Below, piece by piece: positions 9,715-16,874 of a DNA stretch of 64,000 nt. The stretch lies in assembly GCF_003666685.1 (NCBI RefSeq), contig NZ_RCIZ01000007.1:1-64000 (forward strand), given 5' to 3'. Position 1 is the first letter of the stretch; each line of letters starts with the position of its first letter. Both the position numbers and the translations under genes were made by a program. Below the pieces are notes generated by a model, which saw nothing but the letters and a program-made list of their open reading frames with translations, did no database searches and had not been told where the DNA came from. This DNA is from Mesorhizobium sp. YM1C-6-2. Lineage in GTDB: Bacteria; Pseudomonadota; Alphaproteobacteria; Rhizobiales; Rhizobiaceae.

Positions 9715-9862
9715 CCCGCTCACCCGGCCGCTGCGCGGCCACCCTCTCCCACTGGAGAGGAAGGAGCAGAATTTGCTGCGCCGGTGGGGATGAAGATCAA
9801 CCCCACCCGTCGCTGCATGATGGCCCCTCCCCGCGGCAAGCACGGGAAGGATGGAAGCGGTC
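9715..9862. repeat. Palindromic mosaic repeat R1, inside the ABC operon
   Basis: The gap between binding-protein and ATPase genes is filled by short palindromic units: GGCCGCTGCGCGGCC, CCTCTCCCACTGGAGAGG and CCCCACCCGTCGCTGC. The same words (CCCCACCCGTC, CACCCTCYCC) recur at 19316-19575 and 30234-30430. Its place after the first gene suggests an mRNA-processing or attenuation hairpin that keeps binding-protein mRNA high; that role is inference. Confidence 0.6.
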
Positions 9863-9866
9863 TCCT

Positions 9867-11027
9867 TTACCGCCCGCCGATGACGCCGATGTAGTCGGAG
9901 ACCCAGCGGTAATAGGGCACGCACTGGTCGTTCTGGGTGGCGCACTTGGTGGTCGGCGTCGTCCAGAATTTCACCTTCTCGAAATTGTCCATACCGTTGG
10001 CGGTGCAGCCTTCGGCGTTCTGCATGCCGCGACCATCGGTGCAGGCAGCGGGCACGGACGGGTTGGCGCCGAACCAGACCGAAAGATCGCTCTGCAGGTT
10101 GGACGAGAGCTGATGCTCGAACCACATGTAGGCGCAGTTCGGATTGGCCGAATCGACATGCATCATGGTGGTGTCGGCCCACCCGGTGACGCCCTCTTCC
10201 GGGAAGACGGAATCGACCGGCTGCTTGTCGGCCTTCAGCAGGTTGACCTGGAACGGCCAGGAGCCCGACGCGACAACGCCTTCGTTCTTGAAATCGTCGA
10301 TCTGGATGAAGGCGTCATGCCAGTAGCGGCCGACCAGCTGGCGCTGCTGCCGCAGGAGGTCGAGCGCCGCCTTGTACTGGTCTTCGTTCAACTGATACGG
10401 ATCCTTGATGCCGAGATCCGGCTTGTGCGTCATCAGGTAGAGCGCAGCGTCGGCGATGTGGATCGGGCCGTCATAGGCCTGGACGCGGCCCTTGTTGGAC
10501 TTGCCGTCGTCGAGCGTCATCTCCTCGAACACGACCTTCCAGGAGGTCGGCGCGGTCTTGATGACGTTGGTGTTGTACATCAGGACGTTCGGGCCCCACA
10601 TGTAAGGCACGCCGTAATGGACGCCGTCGACCGTGTGCCAGGGCGCGTCCTTGAGGCGGTCGTCGACGGTCGACCAGCTCTTGATGAGATCGATGTTGAC
10701 CGGCTGCACGCGCTTGCCGGCGACGAGGCGCAGCGACGCATCGCCCGACGCGGTGACAAGGTCGAAGCCGCCTTCGTTCATCAGCGCAACCATCTCGTCG
10801 GAGGTGGCCGCGGTCTTGACGTTCACCTTGCAGCCCGTGGCTTCCTCGAACTTGGTGACCCAGTCGAAATTCTTGTCGGTCTCGCCGCGCTCGATGTAGC
10901 CGGCCCAGGCGACGATGTTGAGCTGGCCCTCGCCGGCGCCAACCTCCTTGACCTGGGCAACTGCCTGGCCCGAGAAGCTGACGGCGAGCGCAAGTGCGGT
11001 ACAGGATTTCAGGAACGATTTCATCAT
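9867..11027 (-). CDS. ydcS: Polyamine-type ABC transporter substrate-binding protein (YdcS/PotF-like)
   Basis: I place the start at ATG 11027, 5 bases after GGGAG; an ATG at 11039 has no ribosome-binding site. The roughly 386-residue precursor opens with an export signal (MKSFLKSCTALALAVSFSG, cut after AVAQ). It continues with the family-1-type periplasmic fold (LNIVAWAGYIERGETDKNFD). It would bind putrescine-like cations in the periplasm and hand them to YdcUV. Two C-terminal cysteine pairs (EGCTANG, TKCATQNDQC) are typical of YdcS relatives. It is the promoter-proximal gene of the five-gene operon. Confidence 0.88.
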   Translation of the reverse strand: MMKSFLKSCTALALAVSFSGQAVAQVKEVGAGEGQLNIVAWAGYIERGETDKNFDWVTKFEEATGCKVNVKTAATSDEMVALMNEGGFDLVTASGDASLRLVAGKRVQPVNIDLIKSWSTVDDRLKDAPWHTVDGVHYGVPYMWGPNVLMYNTNVIKTAPTSWKVVFEEMTLDDGKSNKGRVQAYDGPIHIADAALYLMTHKPDLGIKDPYQLNEDQYKAALDLLRQQRQLVGRYWHDAFIQIDDFKNEGVVASGSWPFQVNLLKADKQPVDSVFPEEGVTGWADTTMMHVDSANPNCAYMWFEHQLSSNLQSDLSVWFGANPSVPAACTDGRGMQNAEGCTANGMDNFEKVKFWTTPTTKCATQNDQCVPYYRWVSDYIGVIGGR

Positions 11028-11130
11028 GACGTCTCCCATTGGCAGGGGCAGCTCTCCAGCGGCTGCGTGTCCCTGGAGGAAACGTGACGTGAAAGCCGAG
11101 CCTTCGCAAATTCATTTGTCAGAAGGTCGC

Positions 11131-11147
11131 TATCGGAATTTCCGATA
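11131..11147. promoter_or_regulatory. Perfect 17-bp palindrome upstream of ydcS operon
   Basis: TATCGGAA-T-TTCCGATA is a perfect 8+1+8 dyad about 105 bases before the ydcS start and just outside the 3' end of the methyltransferase gene. Its symmetry and position fit an operator for the polyamine operon. The regulator is not identified; the LysR gene at 12549 is one candidate. Confidence 0.5.
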
Positions 11148-11160
11148 TCGAAGCCTGACA

Positions 11161-12006
11161 TCAAGCCCGAGCCGTCACCAGCCAGCTGGCTGCATCGAAC
11201 CGAGCCATGCCGCCACGCACGAAACGGGCGAATGCGCCCGGCAGGGCCGACGTCACCTTCTCGGCAGTCGCCGCGTCGACCTCGCGCAGTGCGCCGCCGA
11301 CCGGGCCGAGCCGTGTGGCATATGTCATCAGATCGGCTTCAGGCACCTGGCAGGGGATATCCGCCTTCTCCACACCGATCGACGACCAGCCGCTCGCCTC
11401 GAGAATCCGCCAGATCTTGGCACCGTCCGCGAACGCGAACTGTCCGGGCGCATTCGGGTCTGGCGGTGGCGCAGGCGGCAGGAAGGGGGCTGCCGCCCGC
11501 GCGGCTGCCGTCATGAAGCCGTTTTCGGCAGGACTGCGCCAAGCGACGAAGACGAGCCTGCCGCCGGGCTTCACGGCCTTCCGGATGTTGGCGAAGGCGG
11601 TCGCCGGGTCGTCGAAGAACATCACGCCGAAACGCGAAATGACGGCGCCGAAACAAGCGGGCTCGAATGCGTATGTCTGTGCATCGGCCGCGACGAATTC
11701 GGCGTTCTCCAGTCCATTCGCCTGCGCGCGCGTCCTCGCCAGGGCGACCAGCGGCTCGGAAATATCGAGCCCGACGCAGCGTCCGGCGCTGCCGACACGG
11801 CGCGCCATTGCCAGTGTCGTGGCTCCCGCGCCGCAGCCGATGTCGAGAACGCTGCCGCCCTCGCCGGGAAAGCCGGCGTCGACCAGAAGCCGTGCGAACG
11901 GCGCCAGCACCTCGTCGAGAACCGGCTGGAGATCGACCCAGGCTTTGCCGCTGGCATCGTTCCAGAGCGTGGCTTGCTGCATGTTGGGTTGGGCGGCTTG
12001 CGGCAT
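11161..12006 (-). CDS. Class I SAM-dependent methyltransferase
   Basis: This 281-residue protein has the SAM-binding motif I VLDIGCGAGATTLAMARR (residues about 53-70), an acidic motif II loop (GLDISEPLVALARTRA) and the PGGRLVFVAW segment of the UbiE/small-molecule class. A GAGG ribosome-binding site precedes the ATG. It is transcribed divergently from a MerR regulator through a 19-base-spacer promoter, so it is probably the regulator's target. The methyl acceptor is unknown. Confidence 0.85.
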   Translation of the reverse strand: MPQAAQPNMQQATLWNDASGKAWVDLQPVLDEVLAPFARLLVDAGFPGEGGSVLDIGCGAGATTLAMARRVGSAGRCVGLDISEPLVALARTRAQANGLENAEFVAADAQTYAFEPACFGAVISRFGVMFFDDPATAFANIRKAVKPGGRLVFVAWRSPAENGFMTAAARAAAPFLPPAPPPDPNAPGQFAFADGAKIWRILEASGWSSIGVEKADIPCQVPEADLMTYATRLGPVGGALREVDAATAEKVTSALPGAFARFVRGGMARFDAASWLVTARA

Positions 12007-12048
12007 GGCGGACCTCGTTTCCTGTTGCTCCGACCTGTCATCGCGAGC

Positions 12049-12079
12049 AGTCTACGAGTTCAAGTCGACTTGAGGTCAA
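12049..12079 (-). promoter_or_regulatory. MerR-type 19-bp-spacer promoter/operator
   Basis: Reading the minus strand, TTGACC (complement of 12074-12079) and TAGACT (complement of 12049-12054) are separated by exactly 19 bases. The spacer contains the perfect palindrome TCAAGTCGACTTGA (12060-12073). Overlong spacing with a central dyad is the hallmark of promoters activated by MerR proteins. The dyad also resembles a SoxR box. It lies between the methyltransferase gene and the divergent MerR gene. Confidence 0.75.
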
Positions 12080-12081
12080 GC

Positions 12082-12552
12082 ATGAAGGATCTCGATATTG
12101 CCGAGGTGTCGCGACGGACAGGCGTGCCTGCTTCGACGCTTCGCTACTACGAGGAAAAGGGGTTGATCGCCTCGACCGGCAGACGCGGCCTGCGCCGCCT
12201 CTTCGACCCGGCGGTGCTGGAGCGGCTCGCTTTGATCGCGCTCGGGCGCGCCGGCGGTTTCGCGCTGGACGAGATCGGCGAAATGCTGAAGCCGGAAGGC
12301 CTGCCTCGCATGGACCGCGCCCGCCTCGACGCCAAGGCGGACGAACTGGACCGAACCATCCAGCGCTTGACCGTAATTCGCAAGGCCTTGCGGCATGCCG
12401 CCAAATGCCCGGCTGCCCGACCGATGGAATGCCCGACATTCCGACGCGCCGTCCGGTTGGCCGGTGCGGGTCGCTTCGAGGCAGCGCCGATCACGCCGTT
12501 CAAGGCCGAGGAGATCTTGCCTGCAAGCGCGAGGCGCGGGCGAGAACCCTAG
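12082..12552 (+). CDS. MerR family transcriptional regulator
   Basis: This 156-residue protein opens with the MerR winged-helix signature (IAEVSRRTGVPASTLRYYEE, residues 6-25). A dimerisation helix follows, and then a C-terminal KCPAARPMECPTF segment with two cysteines that could bind metal or sense thiols. The four-cysteine cluster of SoxR is absent. It starts at ATG 12082 behind GAGGTCAAGC, and the upstream ribosome-binding site lies within the shared operator. It probably controls itself and the divergent methyltransferase. Its stop overlaps the convergent LysR gene by 4 bases. Confidence 0.9.
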   Translation: MKDLDIAEVSRRTGVPASTLRYYEEKGLIASTGRRGLRRLFDPAVLERLALIALGRAGGFALDEIGEMLKPEGLPRMDRARLDAKADELDRTIQRLTVIRKALRHAAKCPAARPMECPTFRRAVRLAGAGRFEAAPITPFKAEEILPASARRGREP

Positions 12553-13454
12553 CGACGCGCCATGTGCTGGCCCTGGGCGATCCCGATGAAATCGCGCGCG
12601 GCCTGCGGCAGCCCGGAACCACGCCGCCACACCATGCCGACCTGGACGACGGGAAGCGAGCCGGAGATGTCGCGGGATTCGATGCGATCGCCTTCAAGCG
12701 ACCAGGGCCGGTAGACGAGATCGGGAAGAAGCGCGACGCCGGCGCCGGTGGCGACAAGGCTGCGCACGGCCTCCACGGAACGGGTCCGGAAGGCGACGTG
12801 GGGACGTGTTCCCAGCGCGGCGAGCAGCTTGCCTGTGTTCTCCTCGATTTCGTCGACGGTCAGCATGATCAGCGGCTCCGCGGCGATGTCGCCGAGGTTG
12901 ATGATCTCGGCAGTGGCGAGCGGATGGCCGAGCGGCAGCCAGAGCCGGTAGGCCGAGATCTCCAGGATTTCCGACTGCAGCGCCATGCGATCGCGCAGGT
13001 TCGAGGTGACCATGACGGCGATGTCGAGCTTGCCGCCGACCAAGAGGTGCTCGAGATAGTCGCCATTGTCCTCGATGGCGGAAATCTCGACCGCCGGATG
13101 CGCACGCCGGTAGCGGGCGAGCAGATCGGAAAGCACATAGCCTGCAACCAACGAGGTGACACCGAGCTGAAGGCGGCCGGTCGTCGCCTGCCGGTCGCTG
13201 AAGAACGTGCGCCGCGCATCGGACACGTCGGCCAGTATCTTGGTGGCGTGGCGCAGGAACTGGTGGCCCTTGTGGGTGATGTTCAGCCCGCGCGGATGAC
13301 GCTCGAACAGTGCGACGCCGAGATCGCTCTCCAGTTCCTTGATCGCCTCGGTCACCGAGGACTGCGAGATGGACAGGTGCTGCGCGGCGCCCGAGACGGT
13401 GCCCTGCTCGGCGACGGCGACAAAATACTGCAGCTGCCTGATGGTGAAGGCCAT
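12549..13454 (-). CDS. LysR family transcriptional regulator
   Basis: This 301-residue protein has the N-terminal LysR helix-turn-helix (TIRQLQYFVAVAEQGTVSGA, with SISQSSVTEAIKELE as recognition region) and a type-2 periplasmic-binding-like effector domain from about 90 to 290. It is divergent from the Rrf2 gene across 73 bases and convergent with MerR. The target is not evident from the immediate neighbours. Confidence 0.92.
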   Translation of the reverse strand: MAFTIRQLQYFVAVAEQGTVSGAAQHLSISQSSVTEAIKELESDLGVALFERHPRGLNITHKGHQFLRHATKILADVSDARRTFFSDRQATTGRLQLGVTSLVAGYVLSDLLARYRRAHPAVEISAIEDNGDYLEHLLVGGKLDIAVMVTSNLRDRMALQSEILEISAYRLWLPLGHPLATAEIINLGDIAAEPLIMLTVDEIEENTGKLLAALGTRPHVAFRTRSVEAVRSLVATGAGVALLPDLVYRPWSLEGDRIESRDISGSLPVVQVGMVWRRGSGLPQAARDFIGIAQGQHMARR

Positions 13455-13491
13455 GCTTCCAGATAGCAGCGCGCCGGATCGTTGAAAACGC

Positions 13492-13528
13492 TTGACAGCT
13501 TTTCTGATTTGTAACTAATAAAGTTACA
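13492..13528 (+). promoter_or_regulatory. Rrf2 promoter with overlapping operator; leaderless start
   Basis: TTGACA (13492-13497) and TAATAA (13516-13521) are 18 bases apart. The perfect inverted repeat TGTAACT-AATAA-AGTTACA (13510-13528) covers the -10 box and reaches the A of the ATG. Transcription from this -10 would start at or within a base or two of the ATG, and no ribosome-binding site is present. A leaderless, autorepressed mRNA is the simplest reading. Confidence 0.7.
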
Positions 13529-13977
13529 TGAAACGAAACGGCAAGCTGTCCGCCTCCCTCCATGCGCTCCTGCACATGGCCGAGAGGCCTGAACGACCGA
13601 TGACCTCCGAGGAGATCGCCTCCTGGCTGAACACCAATCCGGTAGTCGTCAGGCGCATGGTGGCGGGACTGAGGGATGCCGGCATCCTGTCATCTGCACG
13701 GGGGCATGGGGGCGGATGGACGCTGGCGCGCCCGGCGGAGACGATCACGCTGGCCGAAGTGACCGCCGCGCTAAACGAGCGGCTGATCGCGTTCAGTACA
13801 GAGCCGGAGAACCCGCGCTGCTTGGTCGAGCGCGCCGTCAACGACGCGCTCGACGGAGTTCGCGACGAGATCGAGCACCTGCTTTCGCAACGCCTGGCCC
13901 AGGTAACGCTGGCGGACATCGCCGCCCAGTGCGGTCCCGGCGTCGCGGCACATCTGGAGAACCGACATGCACACTGA
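13528..13977 (+). CDS. Rrf2 family transcriptional regulator
   Basis: This 149-residue protein shows the Rrf2 winged helix: LHALLHMAERPERPMTSEEI, then NPVVVRRMVAGLRDAGILSS and the wing RGHGGGWTLARP. It has only two cysteines (RCLVE, AAQCGP), so it lacks the three-cysteine Fe-S cluster site of IscR/NsrR. It is more like the disulfide-sensing members of the family. Its frame overlaps the following flavoprotein gene by 11 bases. An operator that covers its start codon suggests autorepression. Confidence 0.9.
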   Translation: MKRNGKLSASLHALLHMAERPERPMTSEEIASWLNTNPVVVRRMVAGLRDAGILSSARGHGGGWTLARPAETITLAEVTAALNERLIAFSTEPENPRCLVERAVNDALDGVRDEIEHLLSQRLAQVTLADIAAQCGPGVAAHLENRHAH

Positions 13978-14863
13978 CGTCGCCATCATCGGTGGAAGTT
14001 TCGCCGGCCTGTCGGCCGCATTGCAGCTGGCACGCGCCCGGCGCAGCGTAACGGTGCTCGACACCGGCGAGCCGCGCAACCGCTTCGCCGCTGCCTCGCA
14101 CGGCTTCCTGACGCAGGACGGCGCAAAACCCGCCGCGATGCTGGCGAAGGCGCGGCGGCAGCTCACCGCCTATCCGACGGCGCGCTTCGTCGAGACGCGC
14201 GCCGAACGGGCGTCCGGAGTCGCCGACGCCTTTTCCGTTACCCTGCGCGGAGGTGACGAACTTTCCGCCCGCCGGATCATCCTAGCGCACGGCGTCAGCG
14301 ATTCCCTTCCCGACATCCCCGGCCTCGCCGAGGAGTGGGGCAAGCGGGTCGCGCATTGCCCATATTGCCACGGCTACGAGTTCGGCGGCGGACCGCTCGG
14401 CGTACTCGCAGCCAATGGCGAGGCCGCACTCCACCATGCAATGCTGGTGCGCGAATGGGGCCCTGTCACGCTGTTCCTCAACGGCGTCATCGAACCTGAC
14501 GCAGCCATGCTGCAGCAATTCGAGGCGCGCGGCGTCACGGTCGAGCGCAGGCCGGTCGCGGCAGTCGCCTCGGGAGCGGCGGGCCTGACCGTCCGACTGG
14601 CCGACGGACACGCCGTCGACATCGCCGGGCTGTTCACCCAGCCTAACTCGCGCCCGTCCACCGACATCGGCCAGCAACTCGGATGTCTGCATGTCGACGC
14701 GCCGTTCGGCCCGATCCTCAAGGTCGACGAGACGAAGCAGACGACGGTACCGGGCGTATTCGCCGCCGGCGACATTGCCCGTCCGGCGCCGAACGTGCCC
14801 TTCGCGGTCGCAGACGGAGCCATGGCCGGCGTCGCCGCACACCGGTCGCTCGTCTTCGCCTAG
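13967..14863 (+). CDS. Thioredoxin-reductase-like NAD(P)/FAD oxidoreductase
   Basis: In this 298-residue protein an FAD-binding GxGxxG-type motif (IIGGSFAGLSAALQLARA, residues 7-24) is followed by the redox-active disulfide CPYCHG (Cys131, Cys134) and a C-terminal FAD segment (GVFAAGDIARPAPNVPFAVA). This is the compact thioredoxin-reductase fold. It is coupled to the Rrf2 gene by an 11-base overlap, so it is probably induced when the regulator is oxidised or modified. It may reduce a disulfide or quinone partner, which is not encoded nearby. Confidence 0.87.
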   Translation: MHTDVAIIGGSFAGLSAALQLARARRSVTVLDTGEPRNRFAAASHGFLTQDGAKPAAMLAKARRQLTAYPTARFVETRAERASGVADAFSVTLRGGDELSARRIILAHGVSDSLPDIPGLAEEWGKRVAHCPYCHGYEFGGGPLGVLAANGEAALHHAMLVREWGPVTLFLNGVIEPDAAMLQQFEARGVTVERRPVAAVASGAAGLTVRLADGHAVDIAGLFTQPNSRPSTDIGQQLGCLHVDAPFGPILKVDETKQTTVPGVFAAGDIARPAPNVPFAVADGAMAGVAAHRSLVFA

Positions 14864-15627
14864 CGCGGGCTGGCCACCAGAAGTCTCGCGCCGGCCTTCT
14901 CGACCGCCGCGGCGATCTCGCCCGGCGGCTGCAGATCGGTGGCGAGATCACCGAAGGCGTCGAACCCGCAGACCTGGACGAGGCCCTGGCGGCCGAATTT
15001 CGTGTGGTCGGTGACGACGATCTTGCGCGTGCCGCGCGTCAGCACGACGCGGGCGAACTCCGCTTCCTCCAGCACATAGTCCATGACGCCGTGCTCGACG
15101 TCGATCGCACCCGCGGTGATGACGGCATGATTGACGCTGAAGCGGCTGACGAATTCGATTGCCGAGACGCCGAAGGCTGCGCCCGAATCGCTGCGCAGCT
15201 CGCCGCCGGCCATATAGACCTTGTTGCCGTTGATGGTGGCCAGCGTGCGGGCGATGTCGGACGAATTGGTGACAACGGTCAGCCGGCGGTGGCTGAGCAG
15301 TTCGCGAGCGAGGAAGCTGGTGGTCGTGCCGGTGTCGAGCATGACCGATTCGCCGTCATTGATGGTGGCGGCGACCATTCTCGCAATGGCGCGCTTGGCA
15401 TCGGACTGCTCGCGCATGCGCCGCTCGAAAGGCGCCTCGCCGACCACCGAGGGCAGGCCGATGGCGCCGTGCATCTTGAGCACCGAGCCGTCCTTGGCGA
15501 GCGGCTTCACGTCGCGGCGCACCGTCTCCAGCGAGACGCCCAGCCTGTCGGCCAGACGCGCGATCGTGATCGTGCCTTCGTCCTGAATGAGCTTCAGGAT
15601 TTCGCCATGCCGCTTGGAATAATTCAT
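14860..15627 (-). CDS. DeoR family transcriptional regulator
   Basis: The start is set at MNYSKRHGEILKLI (15627), not at the longer frame to 15672. The 255-residue protein has the DeoR helix-turn-helix (ITIARLADRLGVSLETVRRD, about 20-39) and a sugar-phosphate-sensing ISOCOT-type domain (SVMLDTGTTTSFLARELL, VIVTDHTKFG-like segment). It overlaps the end of the flavoprotein gene by 4 bases convergently. It is divergent from the phosphotransferase/dehydrogenase operon, its likely target. Confidence 0.9.
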   Translation of the reverse strand: MNYSKRHGEILKLIQDEGTITIARLADRLGVSLETVRRDVKPLAKDGSVLKMHGAIGLPSVVGEAPFERRMREQSDAKRAIARMVAATINDGESVMLDTGTTTSFLARELLSHRRLTVVTNSSDIARTLATINGNKVYMAGGELRSDSGAAFGVSAIEFVSRFSVNHAVITAGAIDVEHGVMDYVLEEAEFARVVLTRGTRKIVVTDHTKFGRQGLVQVCGFDAFGDLATDLQPPGEIAAAVEKAGARLLVASPR

Positions 15628-15983
15628 CCGCCTCTTCGTACCCTGTGAGCCTGAGTGCAGCCTTCTCCGCAACGGCCGCTTCTATACTCTTTCGGCGAGA
15701 TTGGTTGGGAAATTATGGCGAATGTCACTCGACCTTTGGTGCATATCTGCACGTTTCGCGCTCATTCCTGTCGCAGCATGGCGTGTTTTTGAGCAAATAG
15801 GGATGAAGCGGGCAAAAAGGCATAAAAAGCCACAAACCCACGTTGACAGTAAAACGGGCCTATTCGACAGTGCCGGTTCATTTCATGAGGCTTCCCGACC
15901 ACGAAAAATTGCAGCGAGAAGCCTGTCGTCAAGGAATCGAAGTTGGAAACGAGGCTCCCAGGACCGGGCCAGGGGGAGAGGCT
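15628..15983. promoter_or_regulatory. Divergent control region between DeoR and phosphotransferase genes
   Basis: This 356-base gap has no gene. The middle (about 15710-15860) is AT-richer than its surroundings and contains a direct word repeat, GGCAAAAAGGCATAAAAAGC (15811-15830), and a TTGACA at 15843. These are candidate DeoR operator and promoter parts. I could not pair the TTGACA with a good -10. Confidence 0.35.
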
Positions 15984-16874
15984 GTGAGTTCGGTGGAATA
16001 CCGCATCCGCGCGCTGCCGATCTGGAACGGAGCGATCGCGGTCGAGCCCCTGACGGGGGGCTTGAGTAATGAGAGCTTTCTGGTCGCCGACGCGAACGGA
16101 AGGCATGTCGTTCGCTTCGGCAAGGATTTTCCCTTCCACCATGTCTTCCGCCAGCGCGAAATCATGGCCGCGAAGGCGGCGGCGGTTGCGGGCTTTGCCC
16201 CCAGGGTGGAATTCGCCGAACCCGGCGTGATGGTCTCGGCCTATCTCGGCGCCAAGACCTACGGGCCGGAGGACGTGCGCGCCAACCGGCTGAGGATCGC
16301 GCGGCTCATCCATGCATTTCACGAGGAAATGCCGAAGCATGTGTCGGGCGCCGGCTTCATGTTCTGGGTGTTCCACGTCAACCGCGACTATGCGCGCACG
16401 CTGGAAGCGGGCAAAAGCCGCATGGCGGAGAGGCTGCCGCAATTCCTGGCGTTGAACGATGCGCTGGAGAGGCTGCAGCAGCCGCTGCCGATCGTCTTCG
16501 GACACAACGACCTCCTGCCCGCGAACTTCCTCGACGACGGCAAAAAACTCTGGCTGATCGACTTCGAATATGCCGGCTTCAACACCGCGATGTTCGATCT
16601 CGCGGGCGCGGCATCGAATGCGGAGATGACGCCGGGACAATCGGAAGAGCTGCTCGCCGAATATTTCGGCGGCAAGCCCGACGAAGCCCTCAAGCGCTCG
16701 CACGCTGCGATGCAATGCGCGTCGCTGCTGCGCGAAGCCATGTGGAGCATGGTGTCCGAGCTGCATCTCACCGCACCCGGCGCCGACTATGTCGCCTACA
16801 CGGCGGAAAACCTGGCGCGGCTCGACGCAGCGCTTGATGACTATCAGACCACATATGGAAAGCTCGCCGCATGA
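15984..16874 (+). CDS. Choline-kinase-like phosphotransferase
   Basis: The start is taken at GTG 15984, five bases after GGGGGAGAGG. The 296-residue protein has the aminoglycoside-phosphotransferase/choline-kinase fold: nucleotide loop GGLSNESFLVAD, catalytic loop FGHNDLLPANFL (Asp general base, Asn metal ligand) and LIDFEYAGFN (metal-binding Asp). It would phosphorylate an amino alcohol such as choline or ethanolamine in the cytosol. It overlaps the next gene by 4 bases, so the pair is one operon. A paralogue sits at 21729. Confidence 0.87.
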   Translation: MSSVEYRIRALPIWNGAIAVEPLTGGLSNESFLVADANGRHVVRFGKDFPFHHVFRQREIMAAKAAAVAGFAPRVEFAEPGVMVSAYLGAKTYGPEDVRANRLRIARLIHAFHEEMPKHVSGAGFMFWVFHVNRDYARTLEAGKSRMAERLPQFLALNDALERLQQPLPIVFGHNDLLPANFLDDGKKLWLIDFEYAGFNTAMFDLAGAASNAEMTPGQSEELLAEYFGGKPDEALKRSHAAMQCASLLREAMWSMVSELHLTAPGADYVAYTAENLARLDAALDDYQTTYGKLAA

